Positions 1 to 10,095 of a DNA stretch of 64,000 bases are shown in pieces. Every line of letters begins with the position of its first letter. The first letter of the stretch is position 1. The notes below the pieces were generated by a model. That model was given only the letters and a program-made list of their open reading frames with translations, was not told the origin of the DNA and searched no databases. The translations under genes and the position numbers were made by a program. Source of the DNA: Flavobacteriales bacterium (GTDB lineage Bacteria > Bacteroidota > Bacteroidia > Flavobacteriales_D > Sanyastnellaceae); assembly GCA_015665315.1 (NCBI GenBank), contig JADFAK010000022.1, positions 1 through 64,000 of the forward strand, in the 5' to 3' direction.

Positions 1-40
1 ATCTACTTCGAATTTTCGGCAAAAGTAGCACAATGGGGCG

Positions 41-1057
41 CTATATGTACTCGGGACAAATGCGATCTTGAATTTCAGGCATTTTCAACTTGCGGATAAT
101 ATAAATCAAACTAAGCTCTAATCCACCACGACCATTGCTCGCCGGACGGAGATTGCTCACGTTGATATCATAGCTAATTGCTGCTCGCCAATTGTCGTAA
201 TCCATACCGGCCATGAGGTAACCAGCATCGGAGGCGCGCATGTACAGTCCCACAAAGATCGTTCGATATAAACCGGCCTTGTCATTGAGAATATATCTGC
301 CGGCAGCTCCGAGAATTAGCTCCTTGAACTTGCCTTGGGATTGAAAGAGTAGGGAGGGTAAGAGGTCAATTTCCTGACTTATGGGAAAAGCGGCGTTGGC
401 GTGGAAGTTAAATCGCATGTCAAGTCGCACTGTTGGCTCATTGTAGAAACTTTGTTTCGGCGTATTTAGGTTGAACATGCCCAGTCCGGCATACACTTCT
501 GTTCGCTTTTTGGGCTTCCAGTAATAACCTGCTCCAATATTGAAGTTGAGATAGGTGCGTGAATCCCTATTGTTGGGTTCGTTAGGATCAATGTTGGGGT
601 CAAAAGCTAAACCGTTCCATTGGTTGTCGTATCTCAATTGAGAATAGTCGATTTTTTTATGTGTAAACCCAAGCTGGGCGCCGAATGACAAGGTGTGGAG
701 TGAATCAGTCGAAACAGGAATTAACCACGAGCCTGCGCCATTGACCTGGAGCGTGCTTAAGCGGGAATCACCTGCCTTGTCTTGGTAGATCGAGAGCCCA
801 GTTCCCAATCCACTGATTTGTTTCATGTTACGAGCATCAACAGAACCACCAAAAGTAGAAAAGGGGGTAGTTACCGATTTCCATTGGGTTCGCTGATTGC
901 CGATGAAGCGATAGTCGCCGTTGAACTGACCAGTCATCGCCGGATTGTAGTTCATGGGGGCCACATCAAATTGGGAGAAGTGAATATCCTGTGCGCTCAA
1001 AGCAAGCGAAGAGAACATCAAAGCCCAACACGCGATATGGAGGAATGCTCGTCTCAT
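41..1057 (-). CDS. PorP/SprF family type IX secretion-associated outer membrane protein
   Basis: 338 aa with signal peptide; N-terminal 'QDIHFSQFDVAPMNYNPAMTGQFNGDYRFIGNQRTQW' is typical of PorP/SprF. Start overlaps the stop of the upstream gliding-CTD gene (TCAT overlap). Confidence 0.93.
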   Translation of the reverse strand: MRRAFLHIACWALMFSSLALSAQDIHFSQFDVAPMNYNPAMTGQFNGDYRFIGNQRTQWKSVTTPFSTFGGSVDARNMKQISGLGTGLSIYQDKAGDSRLSTLQVNGAGSWLIPVSTDSLHTLSFGAQLGFTHKKIDYSQLRYDNQWNGLAFDPNIDPNEPNNRDSRTYLNFNIGAGYYWKPKKRTEVYAGLGMFNLNTPKQSFYNEPTVRLDMRFNFHANAAFPISQEIDLLPSLLFQSQGKFKELILGAAGRYILNDKAGLYRTIFVGLYMRASDAGYLMAGMDYDNWRAAISYDINVSNLRPASNGRGGLELSLIYIIRKLKMPEIQDRICPEYI

Positions 1058-4000
1058 TTTATCACGGTGATATTGCCTTTGTCAAAGTATTCGATACCAC
1101 CAACACAGGTGGCCTCGAGGTAGTAGACGAATACAGCGGGATCAACGGATTTGCCTTTGTACGTACCGTCCCAACCTACACTTTGAGATCGTGTTTCAAA
1201 CATCATTTCACCCCATCGATCGTAAATGGTGAGGTAAACACTTGTAAGATTCTCTCCGCGTATGAACAGGATTTCATTTTGGTCGTCGCCGTTGGGTGAA
1301 AATGCGTTGGGAATGTAGATCGAGGGCGGACCGCAAACAAAATCGACGACAGTTACACGAACAGAGTCCAAATGTGAACATTCGCCATCGCTCACAGTGA
1401 CGTAGAAGACAGTAGTTTCGTCTATGGTAGCGATCGGATTCTCACTGCTCGCATTGTCCAGGAATTCAGCTGGAGTCCAGGAGTAGTTGTAACCTGGAGG
1501 TAGGACGTTCAGTTGAGAAGATTCACCGGCAGAGATCAAGTCTGGATTGGCGGTCGCATTGATACTAAGTGGGTTGAGGCCAGAAATGCTGATCAATGCC
1601 GAATCCAAGGCTGTGCATTCGTTGTTGAAGTTCGATTCTAAATAGATCCAAGTCGTTTCGTTGGCCACAACTTCAACCGATGAGGTTCCTTGACCTTCCA
1701 GTATCAAGTTACTCGGACTCCAGGTGTACTGAAGTTGATCAGAAGGGTTAATCACCTGCACCGTAATCGTATCACCTCCACAAGCCACTACGTCGGCCGA
1801 TATATCGGTTTGCGTTCCGATCAAACTTATGCTCACCGAATCAACTGAAGTGCATTCTCCCGTAATAGCTTGAGCGTATAAAGTAATATTCTCTTCAACG
1901 AAAAATTCGATGTCTGTGTCTTGGTCGTTGTCGTTCAGGCTGATTGAAAAGTCCTCGTATTCCGACCACGTAATTTCGTCGCCGTCGGTAACTGCATTTA
2001 AGTCGACTAATTCAGACTCACAGAGAACCAGGTCGGCTGGGAGTTCGAGGAGAATGGTGTTGACTACGACTTCTTGGAAAAGTGTGTCAATACAGCCATC
2101 ATGCATGATCGTCAAAATGTAATCCGTGTCTTCACCGGCCGTAAATATCGGGTCAGCAACGTCGCTTTCAGAAAGGTAAGTGGCGGGACTCCATTCATAA
2201 GTGTATCCCGGAGTTGTTTCCGTTCCGATGGGCGTTGATTGATCGTCGCAGATTTCAATTGAACCAAAGTCGGTAACCGTAGGCACAATAATCTCAATGG
2301 TATGCATCACCGTATCCGATTGATTGCACGTGCCCGGATGATTGGTAATGAGCGTTACTTCGTAAATTCCTGGTTCGTCGTAGGAATGAAATGGATTGGC
2401 CACGTTCGATGACGAATCATCTCCAAAGTCCCAAGTGAAATTTTGACCGTAAGTACTAGCATTGCTAAATCCGACCGGGGCATTTTGACAATACTGATTC
2501 GGTGCAGAGAACTCGGCTATCGTAATGGGCAGCTGAAAGTCAAATTTAAAAACCCCGTTGTTGCAGTTAAAACTGTTGTTGGTAGGGGAAACAGCGTTGA
2601 ATGGCTCGATTGGAAAGTCGTCGTTGCTTCCACAACCGGCACATACCGACTGGTAAATGACTCCTTTGTCGCTAAAACGCGAAGTTCCGCCGTCCACGTG
2701 CTCATTGCTCACATTTCCTCCGAAGAAAGAAGCGTAGACCACGTCACTAGCGTCGTTCTCAAGAATAATAAGGTAGAAATCACTGGCGTTCGTAGTCGAT
2801 TGATAGGCGTCGTCGGTGGTCTCCATTCCTTCTACCGTCGCGGTGTTGGGATTGGAGGAGGTATTGGTTGTTCCTCCCCAGCCAGACATATATACTTTCC
2901 CACATACGTCGATGAGGAAAGCGGTTGGAGAAAGGTTCGGCTTTCCTGCACCCGTGCCGAAAACGGTTGACCAGATTTTATTCTCAAGTTCACTGTCCAT
3001 TTTCATGACAAGCATGCCGCTATTGGGCTGGGCATAGCCTGCATTTTCGATCCAATAATTGTCGGCAGCGCGGGTTTGTCCGTATGCGTACACTATATTG
3101 TCCAGATCGACTTCCACGAAATAAATTTGGTCGTAGGCCGACGAGCCGACATACGTTCCTTTGAGAATAGCCGTTCCTGCGGCATTCATTTTGATGATGT
3201 ATCCTTCAGCCTGACCGCCGTTGGAGGCATTTTGCCAGGCCGTTGCGGGGATAGGTAGTGTTGAAGTTTCAGTTCCACCACACACGTATATATCGTTGTT
3301 GCTATCGACCGCGATGGAATAGGCGGCATCGTCTCCAGTACCTCCCATATAGGTGCTCCAAATAATGTTTTCTAGTTCGGGATCGAATTTTGTAATGCAC
3401 GCGTCGAGTCCGCCGGCGTTGGTGTTTTGCAGTCCGTTCACAATGGGGAAGTTGGTCGAATAGGTGCATGAAACGACATATATATTGTTGTCGTTATCAA
3501 TCATCACCTCACCTCGCACTTCATCGGCATAATTAAATTTCAAGTCGGGTGCCGTATTCACACCGTCATTTCCAGTTCCTCCTAAAAAGGTACTCGAAGA
3601 GAGGGCACTTCCGAACTGATTGAATTTAGTCACGATAATATCAGAACCATTTACATAATCCACACCTACACCCGAAGGGGCAAAGGCACTTCCACCACCA
3701 AAACTTTGGTCGTAGCTGTTGCCAGTAACCGGGAAGTTGGCCGAAGAAGTCGTTCCATATACAATCAATTCATCACTATCATTGACGATCAAACTGTGAG
3801 GTAACTCGTCGGCACTACCTCCCAAATAGGTACTATAGACCATGAAGGTCCCTGTCGTATCATACTTAGATATCGCGATGTCGGTACCTACCAAAGTTCC
3901 TTGTCCGTCGCCGCCACCCCATGTTTGTTCGTACGACCCGGTAACATAAGGATAACCAGCCCCAAAAGCCGAGCTTCCCGAGTAGAGGAAGCCATCACTG

Positions 4001-4782
4001 TCGAAGGTAGCGGTGTATCCAAAGTTATCGGCAGTAGATCCCGAGTAGGTCGAGAAAATCAATTCGGGATCGATTAAAAGTTCATAAGTCGAATCGTATC
4101 CTTCAGGGAAGTTGAAGGAGCAAATGCCATTATTGAGCACAAATTCGCAAGCAACGAATACCTTTTCTCCATTTATTAGTTGCCAGGCGATGGGCTTCTG
4201 TTCGGTAATGTCGGCAACCGTATTTCGCACGATGAGTCGGTTTTCAACTTTCTCAACCTCAGCTCCTCGGTATTGCCAGGTTATTTGAGATGGATCAGCG
4301 CCAGGCTCAACGATGAAGTCATATTTCAGGAAGAAATCGTTGGAATATAATTTTAGATCGACACCTTCATACAGACTAGGATAGGTCATTTGGCCGAAGG
4401 CTCGACAATTGCCTTTCCACTTGCTGGGATCATTGCCTAGAAAGAAGTTTTGATAGGCAGGCTGAAGTTTATCCCAATGAGGAACTTGTGTTTGATTTGC
4501 ACCTAGAAAGTCTAAGTGGTAAACATGGCCATAAACATTTGCCGAAGGCTTACCTTTTTTATAAGCTTTGGGATTGGCATGTAAATCTGAGACCTCACTG
4601 TAGTCGGCCAAGTGGAAGGTAAAACCATCATTTTCAAACCAAACCCAACCAATTTCGATTTCGGCACGCGCTAGGACTGAAGAAGGCCATTGCCCCTTGT
4701 TCTCAACTAGCTGGTAGTGCGCAGATTGAGAGAAGGACTGGCATGCAATGGTTAGAAGAACAAATGTTAGAAGGAGCTTCAT
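1054..4782 (-). CDS. Secreted SBBP-type beta-propeller / PKD-domain protein with gliding motility-associated (T9SS type B) C-terminal domain
   Basis: SBBP-like repeats ('STYLGGSADE', 'STFLGGTGNDG', 'STYMGGTGDDAAYSIAVD'), PKD ('FTWDFGDDSSSN'), C-terminus 'IYIPNAFSPNGDDQNEILFIRG...IYDRWGEMMFETR...GWDGTYKGK'. Start set at internal Met34 of the ORF, just before the signal peptide. Confidence 0.9.
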   Translation of the reverse strand: MKLLLTFVLLTIACQSFSQSAHYQLVENKGQWPSSVLARAEIEIGWVWFENDGFTFHLADYSEVSDLHANPKAYKKGKPSANVYGHVYHLDFLGANQTQVPHWDKLQPAYQNFFLGNDPSKWKGNCRAFGQMTYPSLYEGVDLKLYSNDFFLKYDFIVEPGADPSQITWQYRGAEVEKVENRLIVRNTVADITEQKPIAWQLINGEKVFVACEFVLNNGICSFNFPEGYDSTYELLIDPELIFSTYSGSTADNFGYTATFDSDGFLYSGSSAFGAGYPYVTGSYEQTWGGGDGQGTLVGTDIAISKYDTTGTFMVYSTYLGGSADELPHSLIVNDSDELIVYGTTSSANFPVTGNSYDQSFGGGSAFAPSGVGVDYVNGSDIIVTKFNQFGSALSSSTFLGGTGNDGVNTAPDLKFNYADEVRGEVMIDNDNNIYVVSCTYSTNFPIVNGLQNTNAGGLDACITKFDPELENIIWSTYMGGTGDDAAYSIAVDSNNDIYVCGGTETSTLPIPATAWQNASNGGQAEGYIIKMNAAGTAILKGTYVGSSAYDQIYFVEVDLDNIVYAYGQTRAADNYWIENAGYAQPNSGMLVMKMDSELENKIWSTVFGTGAGKPNLSPTAFLIDVCGKVYMSGWGGTTNTSSNPNTATVEGMETTDDAYQSTTNASDFYLIILENDASDVVYASFFGGNVSNEHVDGGTSRFSDKGVIYQSVCAGCGSNDDFPIEPFNAVSPTNNSFNCNNGVFKFDFQLPITIAEFSAPNQYCQNAPVGFSNASTYGQNFTWDFGDDSSSNVANPFHSYDEPGIYEVTLITNHPGTCNQSDTVMHTIEIIVPTVTDFGSIEICDDQSTPIGTETTPGYTYEWSPATYLSESDVADPIFTAGEDTDYILTIMHDGCIDTLFQEVVVNTILLELPADLVLCESELVDLNAVTDGDEITWSEYEDFSISLNDNDQDTDIEFFVEENITLYAQAITGECTSVDSVSISLIGTQTDISADVVACGGDTITVQVINPSDQLQYTWSPSNLILEGQGTSSVEVVANETTWIYLESNFNNECTALDSALISISGLNPLSINATANPDLISAGESSQLNVLPPGYNYSWTPAEFLDNASSENPIATIDETTVFYVTVSDGECSHLDSVRVTVVDFVCGPPSIYIPNAFSPNGDDQNEILFIRGENLTSVYLTIYDRWGEMMFETRSQSVGWDGTYKGKSVDPAVFVYYLEATCVGGIEYFDKGNITVIK

Positions 4783-4870
4783 TGGCAGCAATTTACTCAA
4801 TATAGATGTTCTTTTTGCCGTAAAAAGTTGCTTAGCTTCAAGAGCTACCAAATTTGTTCCCAGTAAAAAG

Positions 4871-4900
4871 ACAAAGGCCACCTATATAGGCAGCCTTTGT
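4871..4900 (-). terminator. Rho-independent terminator of the PspC gene
   Basis: ACAAAGGC...GCCTTTGT stem; on the minus strand followed by CTTTTT. Confidence 0.7.
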
Positions 4901-4941
4901 TGCGTAAAAACCAAACGTTTTCCGTTGAAAATGTTGATTAA

Positions 4942-6522
4942 TTATTTATTCCTCAATTCGTCCCAGTTGCCGTCCTTCATGGTCAGACAGCGACCTTCAA
5001 GGTGCGAACGCCAGTAGATTCTTCCAGCATTGTCGCTTAGACATACTGTTTTCCCATCGGGAATATGGATTTTGACGTCGACACTTTGTGAGTGCCAATT
5101 ATCGTGGTAGGGGAAAGAAAGGATAGGCGCGAGGTCCAAGGTGTCTCCATGCAGATCCGATATATACGATATGTTGCCTGCATTTTCGAAGGCTTTGGAA
5201 TTGTTTCTGCCCGTGGCTTCCTTTTCGATTTCGACCACATAAGCTGCGGCCGAGTCGGTTGGATAGAACGCCATGTGTACTTGATTCCCAATGATCACCT
5301 GATCTCCATCTATACGTAACATTTCCAACCAGTCGCGGTCATTGAAATCAATTTGATCGGAGAAGTACTCATCAGAAAGTACATTGATGTACAACGTGTC
5401 GCTGCCGATTTCGTCCAATGAGATCTCGCTGCGCACTTCGGCATCATTAAGATTACCTCGGAACATTCCGAAACTTCCGCTCATGCACAGCACTATGCTT
5501 GTAATGAAGAAAACAATAAATACAATGAAAAGCGGTTTGATACCATTCTTAACATTTAACAACATTCTCAGGCCAGCGATAAAAAACATACCTGAAATGG
5601 AAAGAAAGAACATAACTGTTCCAATGGCGACTAGCGTCAGGTTGCCACTTCCCGCGAAGACGAGATCGTCAATAATATCCCATGATAGGTGTTCATGACC
5701 TAAAACGAGGTTGTCGACAGTAAACCATGTCCCGAAAAGTCCGAGAAAGAACATAATGCCCACGGCAAGAAATGCTACGCCGAAGACCTTCAACAGTACT
5801 TTACCGATTACTTCGAAAAAGCTCCCTAAACCATTGAAGAATTTTTGAAAAAAATCGCTCAAACTTGCTCCAGCTTTTTTCGTGTGTTCTTTGGTGTCGG
5901 ATGAGAACTTCTTGAAGGAATCCTTGACATTGTCCATCTCTTCGTTGATCGTCTTACTGATGTTCTCGACGTTGACGGGCTCGCCCTTCATGTGCAGCTT
6001 TTCGGCTGTAGTCTTGGCTTCAGGAATAATTGCCCACAGAATGATATAGATCAACAAGCCTGTTCCGGCAAAGATCACAGCGAATACGAGTAGGATACGC
6101 AGGACCAATGGATCCCATCCTAAGTAGTGGCTGAAGCCCGAACATACTCCACCAACCATGGCGTCATCTGCGTCTCGATAGATTCTACGACGCGCCTGGC
6201 GGCTGTCTGAATTTCCTGTTGCCGACGAGTGAGCCCTCGGTTCATCGTCGTCGAAGTCGGTCGCATATTCTTCGGGCTGACCCATAATAGCGATTACTTC
6301 TTCGATGTCTTTCATGGTAATTACCTGCTTCCCTGCGTGCAATCTCTCTTGAAAAAGCTCGGCAATTCGCGCTTCGATATCGTCAACAATCTCCTGGCCA
6401 CCTTCAGAGGTCGCGTAAAAGGACTGTATAGTTTTTAGGTATTGGAGTAGCCTTTGGTAAGCTTCTTCTTCAATGTTGAATATGAATCCGCTTATATTGG
6501 CTGATACGGTCTTGTTCATCAC
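4942..6522 (-). CDS. PspC domain-containing membrane protein
   Basis: 'RRIYRDADDAMVGGVCSGFSHYLGWDPLVLRILLVFAVIFAGTGLLIYIILWAIIPEA' is a PspC domain; large C-terminal beta-rich region. Confidence 0.92.
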   Translation of the reverse strand: MMNKTVSANISGFIFNIEEEAYQRLLQYLKTIQSFYATSEGGQEIVDDIEARIAELFQERLHAGKQVITMKDIEEVIAIMGQPEEYATDFDDDEPRAHSSATGNSDSRQARRRIYRDADDAMVGGVCSGFSHYLGWDPLVLRILLVFAVIFAGTGLLIYIILWAIIPEAKTTAEKLHMKGEPVNVENISKTINEEMDNVKDSFKKFSSDTKEHTKKAGASLSDFFQKFFNGLGSFFEVIGKVLLKVFGVAFLAVGIMFFLGLFGTWFTVDNLVLGHEHLSWDIIDDLVFAGSGNLTLVAIGTVMFFLSISGMFFIAGLRMLLNVKNGIKPLFIVFIVFFITSIVLCMSGSFGMFRGNLNDAEVRSEISLDEIGSDTLYINVLSDEYFSDQIDFNDRDWLEMLRIDGDQVIIGNQVHMAFYPTDSAAAYVVEIEKEATGRNNSKAFENAGNISYISDLHGDTLDLAPILSFPYHDNWHSQSVDVKIHIPDGKTVCLSDNAGRIYWRSHLEGRCLTMKDGNWDELRNK

Positions 6523-6851
6523 TTAGGTTTTTTGGTGGTTTTATTGACAGCGGTTGACAGTTCTTGCCATGTTTTGTCTAATTCAGCTAGAAACATACTG
6601 CCTGTTTCTGTTAGTGAATAATACTTCCTGGGCGGACCGGAAGTTGATTCTTCCCACCGGTAGCTGAGCAATCCGGCGTTTTTGAGTCTGGTAAGCAAAG
6701 GGTATAGTGTTCCCTCTACAACAATGAGCTTCGCTTCTTTCAATTCCTCTATTATATCTGAAGGATAAGCCTCCCGAGTTTTGAGAATCGCCAGTATGCA
6801 AAACTCCAAGACCCCTTTTCGCATTTGGGCTTTGGTGTTTTCGATTTTCAT
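6519..6851 (-). CDS. PadR family transcriptional regulator
   Basis: 'MRKGVLEFCILAILKTREAYPSDIIEELKEAKLIVVEGTLYPLLTRLKNAGLLSYRWEES...GPPRKYYSLTETG'; overlaps start of pspC gene by 4 bp. Confidence 0.95.
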   Translation of the reverse strand: MKIENTKAQMRKGVLEFCILAILKTREAYPSDIIEELKEAKLIVVEGTLYPLLTRLKNAGLLSYRWEESTSGPPRKYYSLTETGSMFLAELDKTWQELSTAVNKTTKKPK

Positions 6852-7393
6852 ACGTGATGAATTGTTTGTTTGGAGTCATAATAGTAATATCCATTGCAAA
6901 CATATAGCTTTTAGATGGTACTATGCAAAACAAAGTACTAAATATTTACAAATTTTGTGATTTCAAGTCTGCGAAGAGTAACAAACCCCAATCAAAGGAG
7001 GGAAGTAGCTATCGAAGAGTATATTGAATCATTTGCCTTGTGCTAAAAACCAACAATGAACACATTCTGATTTTCGAGAAATATGAACGTAACCTTTTGA
7101 AATAGAACAAGTAAAATGAAATGACGCCGTGAAAGATTTCTCCAAAAACGAAGGAAAAAACGAAAAACTGGAAATAATGGCAAAAGCAAAAGCACTCGAC
7201 TTTAGAGCACGAAAAGCACTTATTCTTGTCTTAGGAATCCTAGGAACATTCATAATGTTGATGCCATAAGAAGGATTATCTGCTCAACTTATGATTATCT
7301 TTAGGGCTCCTCGCAAGGGAACGAAACCTTTTGAAAGATTCAGCGTATAGGTGATTAACTGACAACTGAATCTAACTTTAATACCAAATTGTA

Positions 7394-7573
7394 ATGGATA
7401 CTATCGACGAAATTAACCACTCGGTACTGCAGAAATTGATTGTTATTTTTTTAGGCTTCCTTTTTCTCGGAGTAGTACTTCAGTCTTGTACATATCATCA
7501 GCCTTGTTCAGCTTACAGTAAGATAAGCGTCGAAGAGATGGATGCGCAAGAAGATCTTCCCACTTGGGAATGA
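7394..7573 (+). CDS. Small (59 aa) putative lipoprotein
   Basis: Translated by hand: MDTIDEINHSVLQKLIVIFLGFLFLGVVLQSCTYHQPCSAYSKISVEEMDAQEDLPTWE; lipobox-like LQSC; followed by a strong terminator. Below the ORF-track size cutoff. Confidence 0.65.
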   Translation: MDTIDEINHSVLQKLIVIFLGFLFLGVVLQSCTYHQPCSAYSKISVEEMDAQEDLPTWE

Positions 7574-7591
7574 CACCCATAAAATTTAGTA

Positions 7592-7628
7592 GGCCTCGGA
7601 ATTTGAAAAAGTTTCGAGGCTTTTTTTT
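7592..7628 (+). terminator. Rho-independent terminator after the small lipoprotein gene
   Basis: GGCCTCGGAA...TTTCGAGGC followed by TTTTTTTT. Confidence 0.8.
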
Positions 7629-7662
7629 GTCTGCAATTCATGCAAATGCTTGTCTGCCGAAT

Positions 7663-9366
7663 CTAAAACTGAAAGTAGATAAAGGGCTGCATCTCGGAGC
7701 TAATCACTTGGTAGAGCACAAATACCACGGCAAAACTTCCCAATACCTGCAGTGGAATGGGGAAATTAATGAAGGTCTGCCGGTACCAATTCTTCCAATT
7801 CTCCGGTAACCAGTGAATAACATAGCCCACCACGAGGACCGCCATCACCGCTTTGAATTCGATCATGAATGGAATCGCCACATCCCAATCGGGCGAGGTG
7901 AATATCCTTGCCAGCATGCTATAACCGGCCTCTAGCTCATTCTGAATATCGTGTTTGTCGTTGAGATTATCCCATGTATTATGTGATCCCGTCCTGAACC
8001 ATGCTCTTGTGAGTGTGATGAAATTAAACGTGATGAAGATGGCCCATGCACGTTTCCACCAGGTGTTTTTGGCCTCCCACGGACTGATCTTCCGAAAAAG
8101 TTTGTAAAAAACGATGCCTATTCCATTGAGCGCCCCCCAAATCATAAAATTCCAACTCGCTCCATGCCATAGTCCGCCCAAAAGCATGGTGAGCATCACG
8201 TTTATATTGGTCGTGAGCCAGCTCTTGAATTTCGGAACGAGGTAGGCTAGGAGGACTAGAGCACCAATTGTAGCCAGACAAATCCCCAGAATTAAAAGAC
8301 TACCAGCCATCGCCGAAGCAAAAAGGACAATCGCCAACAAAGCAATCCACGTACCTAAGGTTCCTCCCCGATTTCCGCCGAGGGGGATGTAGAGGTAGTC
8401 TTTGAGCCAGGAGGACAAACTGATATGCCAGCGCTTCCAGAAGTTCCCACAACTGTCGGCTTTGTAAGGTGAGTCAAAGTTCTTGGGCAGACTGAATCCA
8501 AGGAGCAGGGCGACACCTATTGCTATATCGGTATATCCTGAAAAATCGGCGTACACCTGGAGCGAGTAACCGTAGAGTGCCATCAAATTTTCGAAGCCAG
8601 AATACCGCGCTGGATCATCGAATACGCGGTCAATTAGGTTTACAGCGAGGTAATCGGCCAGGAGCATTTTTTTGAGCAGACCGTTCATGATCCAGAACAA
8701 AGCCAATCCGAAATCCCGCTTGGTGAGTGCGTATGGCTGGTATAGCTGGGGGATGAAAGCTGCGGCACGAACGATTGGTCCGGCGACAAGTTGTGGGAAG
8801 AAACTCACGTAGAATCCGAAGTCGAGCAGACTCTTCACAGGCTTGATATCACCGCGATAGACGTCTATTGCATAGCTCATCGTCTGGAAAGTATAGAAAG
8901 AGATTCCTACCGGTAGCAAGATTTTCTCAAAACGGAAGGTCGATCCAAAGAAGGAATTGGACCAGTAAGCGAAGTGATTGATCGGATTGAGATCACTCCC
9001 GAATATCGCGTTGAATGAGTCGGTAAAAAAGTACGCGTACTTGAAATAGACTAGCACTCCTAGATTAATAAGAATGCTAAGTGTGAGCCACGTTTTCCGC
9101 GACAATGTCGTCTTTCCATTGTGAATCCTGAATCCAATCAGGTAGTCAACAACAGTGGAGAACAAGAGTATCGAGAAAAAGAATCCGCTGGTCTTGTAGT
9201 AGAAGAACAAACTGACGGCAAAGAGAAAAGCATTCCTAGCAGCCCTGTTTTTATAAACGATGGAGTACCCCAAAAGCACGATTCCGAAAAACAACCAAAA
9301 GGTGAACTTGGTGAAGATCAGTGGAGTTGTGGGGTCGTATTTTAAAAACTCTAATAGATATTCCAT
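7663..9366 (-). CDS. MBOAT family O-acyltransferase (AlgI-like)
   Basis: 567 aa polytopic; 'LPVGISFYTFQTMSYAIDVYRG', 'FFPQLVAGPIVRA', 'FWKRWHISLSSWLKDYLYIPLGGNRGG', 'LLGGLWHGASWNFMIWGALNG'. Confidence 0.96.
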   Translation of the reverse strand: MEYLLEFLKYDPTTPLIFTKFTFWLFFGIVLLGYSIVYKNRAARNAFLFAVSLFFYYKTSGFFFSILLFSTVVDYLIGFRIHNGKTTLSRKTWLTLSILINLGVLVYFKYAYFFTDSFNAIFGSDLNPINHFAYWSNSFFGSTFRFEKILLPVGISFYTFQTMSYAIDVYRGDIKPVKSLLDFGFYVSFFPQLVAGPIVRAAAFIPQLYQPYALTKRDFGLALFWIMNGLLKKMLLADYLAVNLIDRVFDDPARYSGFENLMALYGYSLQVYADFSGYTDIAIGVALLLGFSLPKNFDSPYKADSCGNFWKRWHISLSSWLKDYLYIPLGGNRGGTLGTWIALLAIVLFASAMAGSLLILGICLATIGALVLLAYLVPKFKSWLTTNINVMLTMLLGGLWHGASWNFMIWGALNGIGIVFYKLFRKISPWEAKNTWWKRAWAIFITFNFITLTRAWFRTGSHNTWDNLNDKHDIQNELEAGYSMLARIFTSPDWDVAIPFMIEFKAVMAVLVVGYVIHWLPENWKNWYRQTFINFPIPLQVLGSFAVVFVLYQVISSEMQPFIYFQF

Positions 9367-9372
9367 GCCGAC

Positions 9373-10095
9373 TTACAGCTTCTTTTTGGCCACTAAACAA
9401 TGTCCGATAGGGAATTTGTCACGTGTGCGTTCGCTCGCTTTTCGATACCAGCCAGTCTGCTTATACCATTTGCTCAGCCTTAAAAATATCCGATTCGATA
9501 TCTTACCGGTCATCTTTTTGTTTATCAGATCGAGAAAAACATCTATTCGTCCCCCATATGCCGATAATTCGCATACTTCCAAGTTATTCTGGTCACAAAA
9601 TCGTTGCAATGCAAATTGCGTATACCTGAAATATTCATGAGGTGGCTCACTGATCCAATAAAAAAACGGACTGGTTAGCACTAAACGTCCGCCCGGTCGA
9701 AGCACACGACTAAATTCCTTCATCAATTGATGTGGCTCAGCGACATGCGCAAATACATCGGTAATCAGAATGCTATCAAATGAGTCCTCTGCCAATGGCA
9801 ATGGTTCATTCAAGTCGACCACATGATCTAGAAAGGGATTGGATCCATGCGTTTCCTCCCAATCAATGCAAGTAGAGGAAGTTATTTGGTCCTTATAAAT
9901 CGCGTAGTAGGGAACACTTCCGCACCCACAGTCGAGTAAATCTCCTTGAATGAATTTTCGAATAAGGGGTTCATACGCCCGAATTTGAAGGTCGGCGATG
10001 TGCAAGGAACCCGGATACACTACGCGCATCGAAGGAATGAAGCGACTTCCGTTCCATTCAATTCTATTGGGTTTCCACTGATCAATGTTCTTCAT
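9373..10095 (-). CDS. Class I SAM-dependent methyltransferase
   Basis: 'GDLLDCGCGSVPYYAIYKD...DSILITDVFAHVAEPHQLMKEFSRVLRPGGRLVLTSPFFYW'. Start at Met12 of the ORF; the upstream part overlaps the deacetylase gene. Confidence 0.88.
   Translation of the reverse strand: MKNIDQWKPNRIEWNGSRFIPSMRVVYPGSLHIADLQIRAYEPLIRKFIQGDLLDCGCGSVPYYAIYKDQITSSTCIDWEETHGSNPFLDHVVDLNEPLPLAEDSFDSILITDVFAHVAEPHQLMKEFSRVLRPGGRLVLTSPFFYWISEPPHEYFRYTQFALQRFCDQNNLEVCELSAYGGRIDVFLDLINKKMTGKISNRIFLRLSKWYKQTGWYRKASERTRDKFPIGHCLVAKKKL

Noticed and set aside
6583-6933. 116-aa minus ORF overlapping the PadR gene
   Set aside because: Shifted frame of the PadR coding sequence.
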